64,000 nt of DNA, taken from Actinomadura sp. CNU-125 (lineage in GTDB: Bacteria; Actinomycetota; Actinomycetes; Streptosporangiales; Streptosporangiaceae). Made by a program: the position numbers and the translations under genes. How positions within the stretch are numbered: the stretch's first letter is position 1; each line of letters begins with the position of its first letter. Shown piece after piece: positions 24,613 to 33,195 of the stretch. The DNA is taken from positions 25,804 to 89,803 of the forward strand of contig NZ_MKJY01000592.1 of assembly GCF_001942465.1 (NCBI RefSeq), read 5' to 3'. The notes beneath the pieces were generated by a model. The model worked only from the letters and a program-made list of their open reading frames with translations. It made no database searches and had not been told where the DNA came from.

Positions 24613-25518
24613 GTGGCGGTCGACGTCTACCACGAGGGCGAACGGGCCGCCCAGCGGCGCGCCGGCCTGCGGGAGCAGGGCGGGTTCTCCGGCCGCGCCA
24701 TCCGGGCGGAGATCCCCGAAGTGGCGCAGAAGTTCCTGCTCCAGCAGCCGATGGTCGTACTCGGCGCCGCCGACGGCGGGGGACGGATGTGGGCCACGCT
24801 GCTCACCGGACGGCCCGGCTTCCTGCGCGCCGACGACGCCCGCACCGTCCTGATCGACGCCCGCACGGGCCCGGACGACCCGCTGCACCGGGCGCTCGCC
24901 GAACCGGCCGCGGTCGGCCTGCTCGCCATCGAGCCGTCCCGCCACCGGCGGATGCGGATGAACGGACGCGCCGTCCCGACCCCGCACGGCCTGCGCGTCC
25001 GGCTCGATCAGGTGTACTCCAACTGCCCCAAGTACATCCAGAAGCGCCGACCGCACCGGGAGCCGGTCGCGCCCGGCCGACCGCGCCGGTCCCGCGCGCT
25101 GACCGGCGACCAGCAACGGTGGATCACCGGCGCCGACACCTTCTTCATCGCCACCTCCGATCGCGAAGGCGACGCCGACGCCTCCCACCGCGGCGGCGCC
25201 CCGGGCTTCGTGGAGGCGGTGACGCCGACCCTGCTGCGCTGGCCCGACTACGTCGGCAACGCCATGTTCAACACCCTGGGCAACCTGGAGGTCCAGCCCC
25301 GTGCCGGACTGCTGTTCCCCGACTGGCGCACCGGCGCCGTCCTGCAGCTCACCGGGACGGCGCGCACCGACTGGGAACCCGCGCACGCCGCCGCCGTGCC
25401 GGGCGCCGAACGGCTCGTCGAGTTCGCCGTCACCGACGTCGTCGAGACACCCGACGCCGTCCCGCTGCGGTGGAGCGAACCCGTCCCGTCCCGCTTCAAC
25501 CCGCCCGTCCGCCCCTGA
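24613..25518 (+). CDS. Pyridoxamine-phosphate-oxidase-like flavin protein
   Basis: A 301-residue protein of the split-barrel PNPOx-like fold. The conserved pieces are FLLQQPMVVLGAAD, then GRMWATLLTGRPGFL near residue 55, RRMRMNGRA near 117 and DTFFIATSD near 178. Family members are FMN- or F420-binding reductases or oxidases. The GTG at 24613 follows an AAGGAGG ribosome site by seven bases, which decides the start. It forms an operon with the VOC gene. It is convergent with, and 20 bases from, the DUF5701-like gene. Confidence 0.85.
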   Translation: MAVDVYHEGERAAQRRAGLREQGGFSGRAIRAEIPEVAQKFLLQQPMVVLGAADGGGRMWATLLTGRPGFLRADDARTVLIDARTGPDDPLHRALAEPAAVGLLAIEPSRHRRMRMNGRAVPTPHGLRVRLDQVYSNCPKYIQKRRPHREPVAPGRPRRSRALTGDQQRWITGADTFFIATSDREGDADASHRGGAPGFVEAVTPTLLRWPDYVGNAMFNTLGNLEVQPRAGLLFPDWRTGAVLQLTGTARTDWEPAHAAAVPGAERLVEFAVTDVVETPDAVPLRWSEPVPSRFNPPVRP

Positions 25519-25538
25519 CGAGCACGGCGTGCCGACCC

Positions 25539-26207
25539 CTACCCCGCTCGGACGCCGCCGCGGTGGTCGGCGGAGGCCATGCCGAGCCAGGTGTGGGGGT
25601 TGCCTTCCCAGCACCAGCCGAGTTTGGGGGCCTTCTGGCTGATCCAGATCGCCGGGACGCGGCGGTCACCGCAGCGTGAGCCGCCCAGGGAGAAGCATTT
25701 GTTCTTGACCAGGACCTCCGGGAACTGGGTGATCATCGCAACGCCCTCCTCGATGGTGAGAAGGGTCCGTCCCCTGGCGGAGATGGTGTCCATGGCGTCG
25801 TTGGGGACGGCGCCGCAGAACTCCTCGCCGCGTTCGATGTCGAACAGCAGGTAAGCCGGCCCGTCGGGGAGGTCGGTCTCCTCGGTGGCGACGAAACGTT
25901 CGAGGGATCCGGGTTCGAAGGAACGGTCGACGAAGCCGGGCTTGTCCTTCCCGTGCAGGGCGGTGCGCGGCATCGTCTGCTCGATCGGGACGACCTGGCG
26001 TTGGACCACGAGCAGGAAGGACAGCCGCCCGGCGCCGGGCTCGTGACCGAGGTTCCCGGCGTCCACGGCGACCGGCCGCAAGGGTGCGACGAGAGCGTGG
26101 AACCGCTCCGGGGTCATGTCGGCCATCGCCGGATATTCGTGTTCGACCAGGTTGTGGACCTGCCGGTCGAATTCCGTGCCCGCGTCGACGATCGTCTGTG
26201 GTGTCAT
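25539..26207 (-). CDS. DUF5701-like protein
   Basis: About 222 residues. The sequence has the features I associate with DUF5701: EFDRQVHNLVEHEYPAMADM at the N-terminus, GPAYLLFDIERG near 130, and the C-terminal CGDRRVPAIWISQ and KLGWCWEGNPHTWLG. No catalytic role is known. The ATG at 26205-26207 is chosen because the family N-terminus begins there; the open frame continues upstream into the Vgb-lyase remnant. The Vgb fragment ends only 26 bases before it, suggesting a rearrangement close by. Confidence 0.75.
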   Translation of the reverse strand: MTPQTIVDAGTEFDRQVHNLVEHEYPAMADMTPERFHALVAPLRPVAVDAGNLGHEPGAGRLSFLLVVQRQVVPIEQTMPRTALHGKDKPGFVDRSFEPGSLERFVATEETDLPDGPAYLLFDIERGEEFCGAVPNDAMDTISARGRTLLTIEEGVAMITQFPEVLVKNKCFSLGGSRCGDRRVPAIWISQKAPKLGWCWEGNPHTWLGMASADHRGGVRAG

Positions 26208-26233
26208 GAGAGCCTTCCGTGCGATCCGGTGGT

Positions 26234-26590
26234 TCAGCGGCGGGCGATGCGGGCGAGGGCGCCGGTTTCCAGCGCCGCCCACAGGGCGCCGTCCGGGCCC
26301 GAGAGCGATGCCGTGGGGTTCCGAGCCGGGGGTGGGCAGGTAGTGCACCCGGATCACGCCGTCGGCGGTGATGGAGCCGACGCGGTTCCCGCCCCACTCG
26401 GTGAACCACAGCTCGCCATCGGGGCCCGGCGTGATGGCGTGCGGACGGGCGGCCCGGTCGGGCAGCGCGAACTCGGTCGCCCGTCCATCGGTGGTCATCC
26501 GCCCGATCTGCCCGGCGGCGATCTCGACGAAGTCCATGGTCCGCTCGGCCCACCGGCCGCCGAACATGGTGAACGGGAACGCCCTCCATC
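26234..26590 (-). pseudogene. Virginiamycin B lyase-like propeller fragment
   Basis: Only about 115 residues, where the full seven-bladed Vgb lyase is about 300. The recognisable repeats are IAAGQIGRMTTDG, ITPGPDGELWFTEWGGNRVGSITADG and TPGSEPHGIALGP, i.e. the last two or three blades. After that an extra C at about 26298-26300 shifts the frame; removing it gives a normal ending (GALWAALETGALARIAR) with a stop at 26234. The first half of the gene is missing. Its upstream end abuts a LysR remnant on the other strand, so a deletion junction lies near 26.59 kb. Confidence 0.7.
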
Positions 26591-26599
26591 AGGGCACGG

Positions 26600-26823
26600 C
26601 TGGTGATCAACGCGACCTTGGGTGCCATGGGTCCGCAGGCATTGCCGCGACCGTGGCCGAGGCCGCCTGCTTCTACCCGTGGCCCAACCTGGTCTTCGTC
26701 CCCGTCCGTGACGCCCCGCCCTGCCGATGGGCTCTCGTCTGGCGCACCGCGAACGAAACCCTGCTCCTCCGAGCCTTCGCCCAGACCGTCCGCGACCTCG
26801 ACGAAGCCAACGCGCAGGGGTGA
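26600..26823 (+). pseudogene. LysR-type regulator C-terminal remnant
   Basis: The + strand frame here ends with ACFYPWPNLVFVPVRDAPPCRWALVWR and LLLRAFAQTVRDL, which is the last 60 or so residues of a LysR substrate-binding domain. The DNA-binding domain and most of the effector domain are absent, and no start codon is convincing. It stands head to head with the truncated Vgb lyase, so both were probably cut by one deletion. Confidence 0.65.
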
Positions 26824-26885
26824 CCCAGAACCCGGACGGAACCGGCGGGGGACCCCGGCGGGATGTTTCTCGCCATCGAAGGCGT

Positions 26886-27731
26886 TCACGGGGATTCGCG
26901 GTGACCGTCGATCGCGCGGCGAACCCGCCGCCGCCGTTCCCGCCGGTCGCGCTGCCGGGCGGGGTCCGCGACCGGGGAGGCCAGCAGCAGCTCCTCGGTG
27001 AAGGCGTGGGCGGGTTCGGTCGTCACCTGCCGGCAGGTCCCGAACTCCAGTACCTTCCCCCGCCGCATGACGGCCACCCGGTGACTGAGGTGGCGCACCA
27101 CCGCGATGTCGTGGGAGACGAACAGATAGGCGATGCCGGTCCGATGCTGGATGTCGAGGAGCAGCCGCAGGATCCGGTCCTGGGTGGACAGGTCCAGCGC
27201 CGAGACGGGCTCGTCGCAGATCACCAGCTCGGGGCCCGGGGCGAGGGCCCGCGCGATCGCCACCCGCTGCCGCTGCCCGCCGGAGAACTCGCGGGCGAAC
27301 CGGCTCGCCGCGTCGCCGGGCAGGCCGACCCGGTCGAGCAGGTCGGCGACGCGGCGGTGCGCTTCGCGCCTGCCGGTGCCCGCCGCCACCAGCGGCTCGG
27401 TGAGGATGTCCGCCACGCTCATCGCCGGGTTCAGGGAGGTGTAGGGGTCCTGGAAGACGACCTGTATCCGTGCCGCCAGCGCGCGCCGCTGCGCCCGGGT
27501 GCACCGCTGGATCTCCCTGCCGTCGTAGCGGATGCGGCCGGACGCGACGGGCGCGAGGCCGAGGACGGCGCGGCCCACGGTGGTCTTGCCCGAGCCGGAC
27601 TCGCCGACGAGCCCGACGGTCTCTCCCGCGCGGACGTCGAGCGTCACATGGTCGACGGCGGTGAACGGCGCGGCGCGGCGGCCGCGTCCGGGATAGCGCA
27701 CCACCAGTTCGTCGGTCTCCAGCAGGCTCAA
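26886..27731 (-). CDS. Oligopeptide-type ABC transporter ATP-binding protein (DppF/OppF-like)
   Basis: About 281 residues. Walker A GESGSGKTT, Q-loop FQDPYTSLNP, signature EFSGGQRQRVAIARA, Walker B LVICDEPVSALD and the switch His (VSHD) are intact. It begins with a TTG that overlaps the stop of the preceding gene (TTGA), so it is coupled to it. Together with the permease-ATPase fusion, permease and binding protein upstream it completes a peptide/nickel/dipeptide-class importer. The neighbouring alkylsulfatase-like and TauD genes suggest an organosulfur or other small-molecule substrate. Confidence 0.9.
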   Translation of the reverse strand: MSLLETDELVVRYPGRGRRAAPFTAVDHVTLDVRAGETVGLVGESGSGKTTVGRAVLGLAPVASGRIRYDGREIQRCTRAQRRALAARIQVVFQDPYTSLNPAMSVADILTEPLVAAGTGRREAHRRVADLLDRVGLPGDAASRFAREFSGGQRQRVAIARALAPGPELVICDEPVSALDLSTQDRILRLLLDIQHRTGIAYLFVSHDIAVVRHLSHRVAVMRRGKVLEFGTCRQVTTEPAHAFTEELLLASPVADPARQRDRRERRRRVRRAIDGHRESP

Positions 27732-29563
27732 CGGTCGACACCTCCGACATTCCGGTTCGACGTGCGCGGGGCCGGTTCGCCCCGCGCGCCGGGCCGTGCC
27801 GCCGGGACCGTCCCGGCGTCGTAGTCGGCCCGCACGCGGTCCTCGTCGGGCACGGCGGCGAGCAGCGCGCGGGAGTGCTCGTGCACCGGAGCCCGGAAGA
27901 AGACGTCCACCGGTGCCGTCTCGACCACGCGCCCGGCGCGCATGACGGCGACGTCGTCGCACATCTCGGCGACGACGCCGAGGTCGTGCGTCACCAGCAG
28001 GATCGACATGCCCGACTCCTCCTGGAGCCCGCGCAGCAGGTCGAGGATCTCGCTCTGCACCGTCACGTCCAGTGCGGTGGTGGGCTCGTCGGCGATGAGG
28101 ATCTTCGGCTCGGTCGTGACGGCGCCGGCGATGAGCACGCGCTGGGCCGTCCCGCCCGAGATCTGGTGCGGATAGGACCGCAGCACCCGGTCCGGGTCCT
28201 CGATTCCCATCCGGGCGAGCGTCTCGGCGGCGCGGGCCCGCGCCGCGGCCCGTCCGAGCCCGCGGGCCCGGAGCGGCTCGATGAGCTGGAAGCCGATCGT
28301 GAACGCGGGGTCCAGGTTGCTCATCGGCTCCTGCGGCACGTAGGCGATCGCTTCGCGGACGAGCCGTTCGCGCGCGTCCGGCGGTAGCCGCAGGACGTCC
28401 GTGCCGTCCAGCCAGATCTCGCCCGACAGAAGCTCGGCCCGGCGCGGCAGCAGGTTCAGAAGCGCGAAGGCCGTCTGGGTCTTGCCGCAGCCGGACTCTC
28501 CCACGAGTCCGAGGGTGCTTCCCGCGCGCAGCCCGAGCGTCACGCCGCTGACCACCTCCGCGGGCTCGCCGGAGCCGTCCGGATAGCCGATGGTGAGGTC
28601 GCGCGCGGTGAGCGGCCCGTCCGGAGCGGGACGTTCCGCCGCGTGGGCGCCGGTAGGCCGGGCACGGCCGGAGTTCCGGGATCGGCGCCGCTTCGTCGTG
28701 CGCGTCGCGGCGTCCACACCTTGCAGGGCGTCCCGGATTCCGTTTCCGAGGAGGAAGAACGACATCGCGGTTGAGGCCATCGCCAGCCCCGGCCACACGA
28801 ACAGCAGCCGGTCGGTGTCCAGTGCGTCGAACCCCTCGCCGATCATCCGTCCCCAGGTGACCGTGGCGGGGTCGCCCAGGCCGATGAAGTCGAGGCCGGT
28901 CTGCACGGTGATGGCGACGCCGGACATGATGCCGATCATCAGGACCACCGGGGCCCGGACCACGCGCAGGACGTGCCGGGCGATGATGCGCGCGTCGCCG
29001 ACCCCGGAAACCTTGGCCGCGTCGATGTACAGCTCGCGCCGGACGGCGTGCACCTGTGCCCGGACGAGCCGGAAGATCGCCGGCGCCATCATGCAGCCCA
29101 GCGCGGTCATGCTGATCCACATCGAGGGGCCCGGGCCCGCGATGATGGCCATCAGCACCATCAGCGACGGCAGCGACATCGCCAGCCCGGCCACCCACTC
29201 GAACGCGATGTCGACCCGTCCGGCGTAGTAGCCGGCGACCAGCCCGGACGGCACCCCGAGCGCCACCGCGACGGTGAGCGCTATCGCGGCGCTCAGCATG
29301 GTCGGCTTCGTCGCCGCCACCAGCCGGACCAGGACGTCCCGCCCGCCGCTGTCGGTGCCCAGGAGATGCCCGGGAGTGCCCGGGGGAGCGTTGAGCTCGT
29401 GCAGGTTCGCCTCCGTCGGCGCGGCGGGGTCCACCCAGCCGATGACGAACGCGGCCGTCAGTGCGGCGAACATCAGGGCGAACAGGACGGAACCGGCCAG
29501 CGCGAGCGGATTGCGGACGACCGCGCGCAGGACCGGCGCCCGCCGGGGCGGTGCGGCGCTCAC
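27728..29563 (-). CDS. Fused ABC permease (DppC-like) and ATP-binding protein (DppD-like)
   Basis: One 611-residue polypeptide carrying two subunits. Residues 1-275 are a DppC-type permease: an N-terminal membrane segment, the periplasmic loop (GTDSGGRDVL), further membrane segments and the EAA loop (IDAAKVSGVGDARIIARHVL). After a basic linker (TTKRRRSRNSGRARPTG), residues 300-611 form a complete ATPase: GESGCGKTQ, SYPHQISGGTAQRVLIAGA, ILIADEPTTALD and VTHD. The signature reads SGGTAQRV. Such permease-ATPase fusions are known in actinobacteria. The GTG at 29561-29563 overlaps the stop of the DppB gene (GTGA). The second ATPase follows directly. Confidence 0.88.
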   Translation of the reverse strand: MSAAPPRRAPVLRAVVRNPLALAGSVLFALMFAALTAAFVIGWVDPAAPTEANLHELNAPPGTPGHLLGTDSGGRDVLVRLVAATKPTMLSAAIALTVAVALGVPSGLVAGYYAGRVDIAFEWVAGLAMSLPSLMVLMAIIAGPGPSMWISMTALGCMMAPAIFRLVRAQVHAVRRELYIDAAKVSGVGDARIIARHVLRVVRAPVVLMIGIMSGVAITVQTGLDFIGLGDPATVTWGRMIGEGFDALDTDRLLFVWPGLAMASTAMSFFLLGNGIRDALQGVDAATRTTKRRRSRNSGRARPTGAHAAERPAPDGPLTARDLTIGYPDGSGEPAEVVSGVTLGLRAGSTLGLVGESGCGKTQTAFALLNLLPRRAELLSGEIWLDGTDVLRLPPDARERLVREAIAYVPQEPMSNLDPAFTIGFQLIEPLRARGLGRAAARARAAETLARMGIEDPDRVLRSYPHQISGGTAQRVLIAGAVTTEPKILIADEPTTALDVTVQSEILDLLRGLQEESGMSILLVTHDLGVVAEMCDDVAVMRAGRVVETAPVDVFFRAPVHEHSRALLAAVPDEDRVRADYDAGTVPAARPGARGEPAPRTSNRNVGGVDR

Positions 29564-30501
29564 GTGGTACGCGCCTTGGGGACGAGCCACATCTGGGCCA
29601 GGTCGGTGAGCAGGTTGACCAGGATGACCATGCCGCTGGTCAGCAGGATGAGCATCATGATGACGGGACGGTCCCCGGCGAGCGTCGCCTCCACCGCCAG
29701 CGTGCCGAGCCCCTGGAGCGCGAAGACCTTCTCGACCATGAACGTGCCGCCGAGCATGGCGACGAAGGCCAGGGAGAGCGAGGTCAGCCACGGTGGCGCC
29801 GCGTTGCGCAGCGCGTGCCGCAGCAGCAGGGACCTGGACGAGACGCCGCGCGAGCGGAGCGTGCGGACGTAATCCGCGTCCAGCACGTCGATCAGCGCGC
29901 CGCGTCCCTGGAGCGCGGCCCCGGCGACGCTGCCGAGTGCGACGGCGGCGACCGGCAGCGTCATGGCGCCCAGCCAGCGTCCCGGCGAGTCGGTGAACGG
30001 CACATAGCCGAAGGCCGGGAAGATCCGGAACTCCACCGCGAAGACCGCGAGCAGCAGAAGCGCGATCAGGTATCCGGGAACCGCGTGGCCGATGAGCGAC
30101 AGGCTCTGGACGGCGCGGTCGACCCCCGCCCGCCCGGTCGCCGCGAGCACGGCCAGCAGCAGGCTCAGGCCCACCACGACCAAGAGGCTCAGCCCCACCA
30201 GGGACAGTGTCACCGACAGCCGCTGCCCCAGCCCCTCGACGACGGGCCGGTCGCTCAGGTACGACCGGCCGAGGTCGCCTCGCAGCGCCTGCCCGGCCCA
30301 TTCGGCGAACTGCGCCGGCAGCGGCCGGTCGACGCCGAGGTCGCGGTTCATCTCCGCGACGGCCGCGTCCGTCGCGGACGGCCCGAGGACGTTCCGTCCC
30401 GGGTCGGAGCCGCCGGCGCCGGTCAGGAAGAACGCCACCGTCGCCACCGCGGCCCACAGGACGACGGCCGAGCCGAGCCGCCTGATCAGGATCTTCGTCA
30501 T
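29560..30501 (-). CDS. Peptide-type ABC transporter permease (DppB-like)
   Basis: A 313-residue permease with an N-terminal membrane anchor, an extracytoplasmic stretch (GPSATDAAVAEMNRDLGVD and DLGRSYLSDRPV) and five further membrane segments. The EAA motif is at YVRTLRSRGVSSRSLLLRHALRNA (about residues 205-228). Its stop overlaps the GTG of the fused permease-ATPase gene. The binding-protein gene ends 51 bases upstream. It forms the channel with the fusion's permease half. Confidence 0.9.
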   Translation of the reverse strand: MTKILIRRLGSAVVLWAAVATVAFFLTGAGGSDPGRNVLGPSATDAAVAEMNRDLGVDRPLPAQFAEWAGQALRGDLGRSYLSDRPVVEGLGQRLSVTLSLVGLSLLVVVGLSLLLAVLAATGRAGVDRAVQSLSLIGHAVPGYLIALLLLAVFAVEFRIFPAFGYVPFTDSPGRWLGAMTLPVAAVALGSVAGAALQGRGALIDVLDADYVRTLRSRGVSSRSLLLRHALRNAAPPWLTSLSLAFVAMLGGTFMVEKVFALQGLGTLAVEATLAGDRPVIMMLILLTSGMVILVNLLTDLAQMWLVPKARTT

Positions 30502-30552
30502 CGTTCCTCCCCGGGACCCGCGGAGCGGTACGCGAACGTCGTCACCATCGGT

Positions 30553-32084
30553 TCACCCCTCGGACCGCTGGAAGCGGACCAGGTCGGGCGGGCTCCCCTG
30601 GCTCTGCCGTTCGATCCGCACCCCGGACCCGGACGCCCATGCCTGCACCGGCGCCATGATCGGCGCGTACCACGCGTTGGCGACCAGCCAGCGGTTCACC
30701 GCCTTGAAGGCCGCGTCCCGCGCCGGCCCCGGGTCGGCGTACCGCGCGGCGCGGACGAGCTCCGTCAGTTCCGGATCCGACGTTTGGAAGGGATTCCAGG
30801 CCGCCGAGCGGAGCACCGAGAGCTGGATGTCCTGCCAGGGCTTCTTCGACGGCATCGACGTGAAGAACATCGGGTACTCGCCGCTCTGCATGGCACCGAG
30901 CACTTCCTGGGGCGGGACCTTCTCCCACTTCACCTTGACGCCGATCGCGCCGAGCTGCTTTTCGACCGCCGTGTTCAGCGCGGGCGTCCCGGCGAACGAG
31001 GTGAGATCGGGCATGGTGACGGAGAAGCCGTCCGGATGGCCCGCCTCCGCCATCAGCTTCTTCGCCTTGGCCACGTCACGCGGGTACATGTCGTCGAGCG
31101 ACTCGTCATAGGCGGTGGTGTCGCTCGCGAAGATCTGGGCCGTCTTCCGGGATCCGCCGGGGATGAGCGCATTGGCGAACAGGTCGCGGTCCAAGGCCAG
31201 GTTGATCGCCTGACGCACCTCCACCTGCCCAGCGGCGGCAGCGTCTTCCCCTCCCGGTCGGCGATGACCAGCCCCTTCCAGTCGGTGCTGGACTTCACGA
31301 TCGACAGCCCTCGCGCTTCGGCCGCCTCGATCTGGGCCGGCCGAACCGCGGCGGCGTCGATCTGCCCGGCCTTCAGCCCGTTGAGGACGGTGTTCGGATC
31401 CGCGAGGGTGACGATCTCCAGGTCGTCGAAGGGGAAGTCCTTATTGCCCCAGTAGGACTTGTTCCGGGTGTAGGACACGGTCCCCTCCCGAGACCCGGCC
31501 GCGTCGTGAACGTACGGGCCGGATCCCACGGGCTTCTGCGCGACGGTCCCGGCTTCGAGGGCGCGCGGCGAGGCCATCGCCCCGAGGGCCGACGCGAGGT
31601 TCGCCAGCAGCGCCGGATCCGGCTCGGACAGGCGCAGCACCAGGCGGTGGGACGCAGCGACCCGCACCTCCTCGATGGAGGCGGCCGTGGCCTTGCCGGG
31701 GCCGTCGGTCGTGCGGAAGCGGTCGAGGTTGGCCTTGGCGGCCTCGGCGTCGAACGCGCTCCCGTCGCTGAAGGTCACGCCCCGGCGCAGGTCGAGCGTC
31801 AGCTCCGTCTGATCGTCGTTGTACTCGAAGGATGTGGCGAGGCCGGGCACCGGCCGCCGCCGCGCGTCGAGCCGCACCAGCGTGTCGTAGACGGCCTGCC
31901 AGTACAGCAGGCCGGAGCCGGTGTTGAGCCTCGTCGGATCGAAGGACGACATCCTGATCGGGAGGGCGACCGTCAGCGTGTCGTCCGCCTCCCCGCTCGT
32001 TCCCGAGGACTGCTGGCAACCCGCCAGCGTCGCCGCGCAGACCAGTGCGGCGCCCCCCGCGGCTAGGAATCTGAGATGGCGCAA
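30553..32084 (-). pseudogene. Peptide-type ABC substrate-binding lipoprotein (SBP_bac_5), broken by a one-base frameshift
   Basis: The N-terminal signal peptide has the lipobox LAGC (about residues 19-22), so the protein would be lipid-anchored outside the membrane. The family pattern DDTLTVALPIRMSSFDPTRLNTG and LTLDLRRGVTFSDGSAFDAEA follows. After residue about 287 (LPPLG) the frame runs off. The second half (VRQAINLALDRDLFANALIPGG to the C-terminus at 30553) is in another frame. One G restored to the GG at about 31223-31225 joins them as LPPLGRVEVRQAI. About 510 residues if repaired, the normal length. It is followed by the permease gene and so supplies this importer's specificity. Confidence 0.85.
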
Positions 32085-32162
32085 GGGTTCACTCTCCTTG
32101 GCAGTTGACCGGCCCGGCCTTGGGCCGTGCCGAGGCGGCCGGGGACGCCTCGGCGGGACGCG

Positions 32163-33101
32163 TCAGCGGGGGCGGGCGCCGGTGATGGTGACGCGCTCCA
32201 TGACCCGGGGGCGGGGGTAGTAGTCGCACAGCGCGTAGTGCTGGGTGACGCGGTTGTCCCAGAACGCGATGGAACCGGGCTCCCAGTGGAACCGGACCTG
32301 GTACTCGGGGTGCCTGGCCTGGTCGATGAGGAGGTCGAGCAGCTCCGCGCTTTCCGCCATGTCGACGCCGTCGATGCGGGCGGTGAACACCTGGTTGACG
32401 TAGATCAGCTTGCGGCCGGTCTCGGGAATCGTGCGGACGACCGGGTGCGCGACGGGCGGGTTCTTCTCGCGGGCCGCGGCGAGCTGCTCGTCGGTCATCA
32501 GCTTCCCGAAGCTCTGCGTGAAGTCGTGCGTGGCGGAGAGCCCGTCGATCCTGGCGCGGACGTCGCCGGGGAGGCCGTCGTAGGCCGCGGCCATGTCGGC
32601 CCACATGGTGTCGCCGCCGATGTCGGGCACCTCGACCGCGCGCAGGATGGAACCGAACGGCGGGGTCGCGCTGAACGAGGCGTCGCTGTGCCAGATGTTC
32701 TCCACCCCCGGCGCGTCGGCGTCGTGCGCGAGGCGGACGACCTCGGGGCTGCCCGCCTTGGGTAGGAACGGGTGGATCTGCGGCTCACCCCAGTGCCGTG
32801 CGAACGCGGCGTGCCGGTCGGCGGTCAGGTGCTGGTCCCGGAAGAACAGCACCTTGTACTCCAGCAGCGCCCGGCGCAGCTCGGCGAGCACCGCGTCGTC
32901 CAGGGGCTCGGACAGGTCGATGTCGGGGATCTCCGCGCCGAGGGTCGCGCTGTACTGGACGGGCGTCAGCCGCGTGTACGGCTCGCCGGTGCCCCCGGTG
33001 GTGAGCTCGCGGGCCGTCACCGCGGGCCGCGGCCCTCGGCGTCCGTCGTCTTCGGTGGTCCGGACCGATTTCAGGTCGATGGTGGTGTCGGGAGAGGTCA
33101 T
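32163..33101 (-). CDS. TauD/TfdA-type Fe(II)/2-oxoglutarate dioxygenase
   Basis: A 312-residue dioxygenase. The iron ligands are the HxD pair His138/Asp140 (NIWHSDASF) and a distal His near 288 (WDNRVTQHYALCDY); the 2-oxoglutarate-binding Arg is in PRPRVMERVTI. The family cleaves taurine, alkyl sulfates, sulfonates or phenoxy acids while decarboxylating 2-oxoglutarate. It lies between an alkylsulfatase-like MBL gene and a Dpp-type importer on the same strand, 78 and 94 bases apart, so a role in alkyl sulfate or sulfonate use is a reasonable inference. It has an extended N-terminus of about 40 residues that looks disordered. Confidence 0.9.
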   Translation of the reverse strand: MTSPDTTIDLKSVRTTEDDGRRGPRPAVTARELTTGGTGEPYTRLTPVQYSATLGAEIPDIDLSEPLDDAVLAELRRALLEYKVLFFRDQHLTADRHAAFARHWGEPQIHPFLPKAGSPEVVRLAHDADAPGVENIWHSDASFSATPPFGSILRAVEVPDIGGDTMWADMAAAYDGLPGDVRARIDGLSATHDFTQSFGKLMTDEQLAAAREKNPPVAHPVVRTIPETGRKLIYVNQVFTARIDGVDMAESAELLDLLIDQARHPEYQVRFHWEPGSIAFWDNRVTQHYALCDYYPRPRVMERVTITGARPR

Positions 33102-33195
33102 TCTGGTCGCCTCCTTGGCGAACGGGACGGGTGCCGCGCATGAGGGGTCGTCCGGCGGCGATGGGACGCGTCGCCGGTGGTGCCGTCCGGCCGGT

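Noticed and set aside
27728..30457. Full 909-codon frame as a three-domain protein
   Set aside because: The first 298 codons are antisense or shadow to the DppB gene; the real gene starts at 29563.
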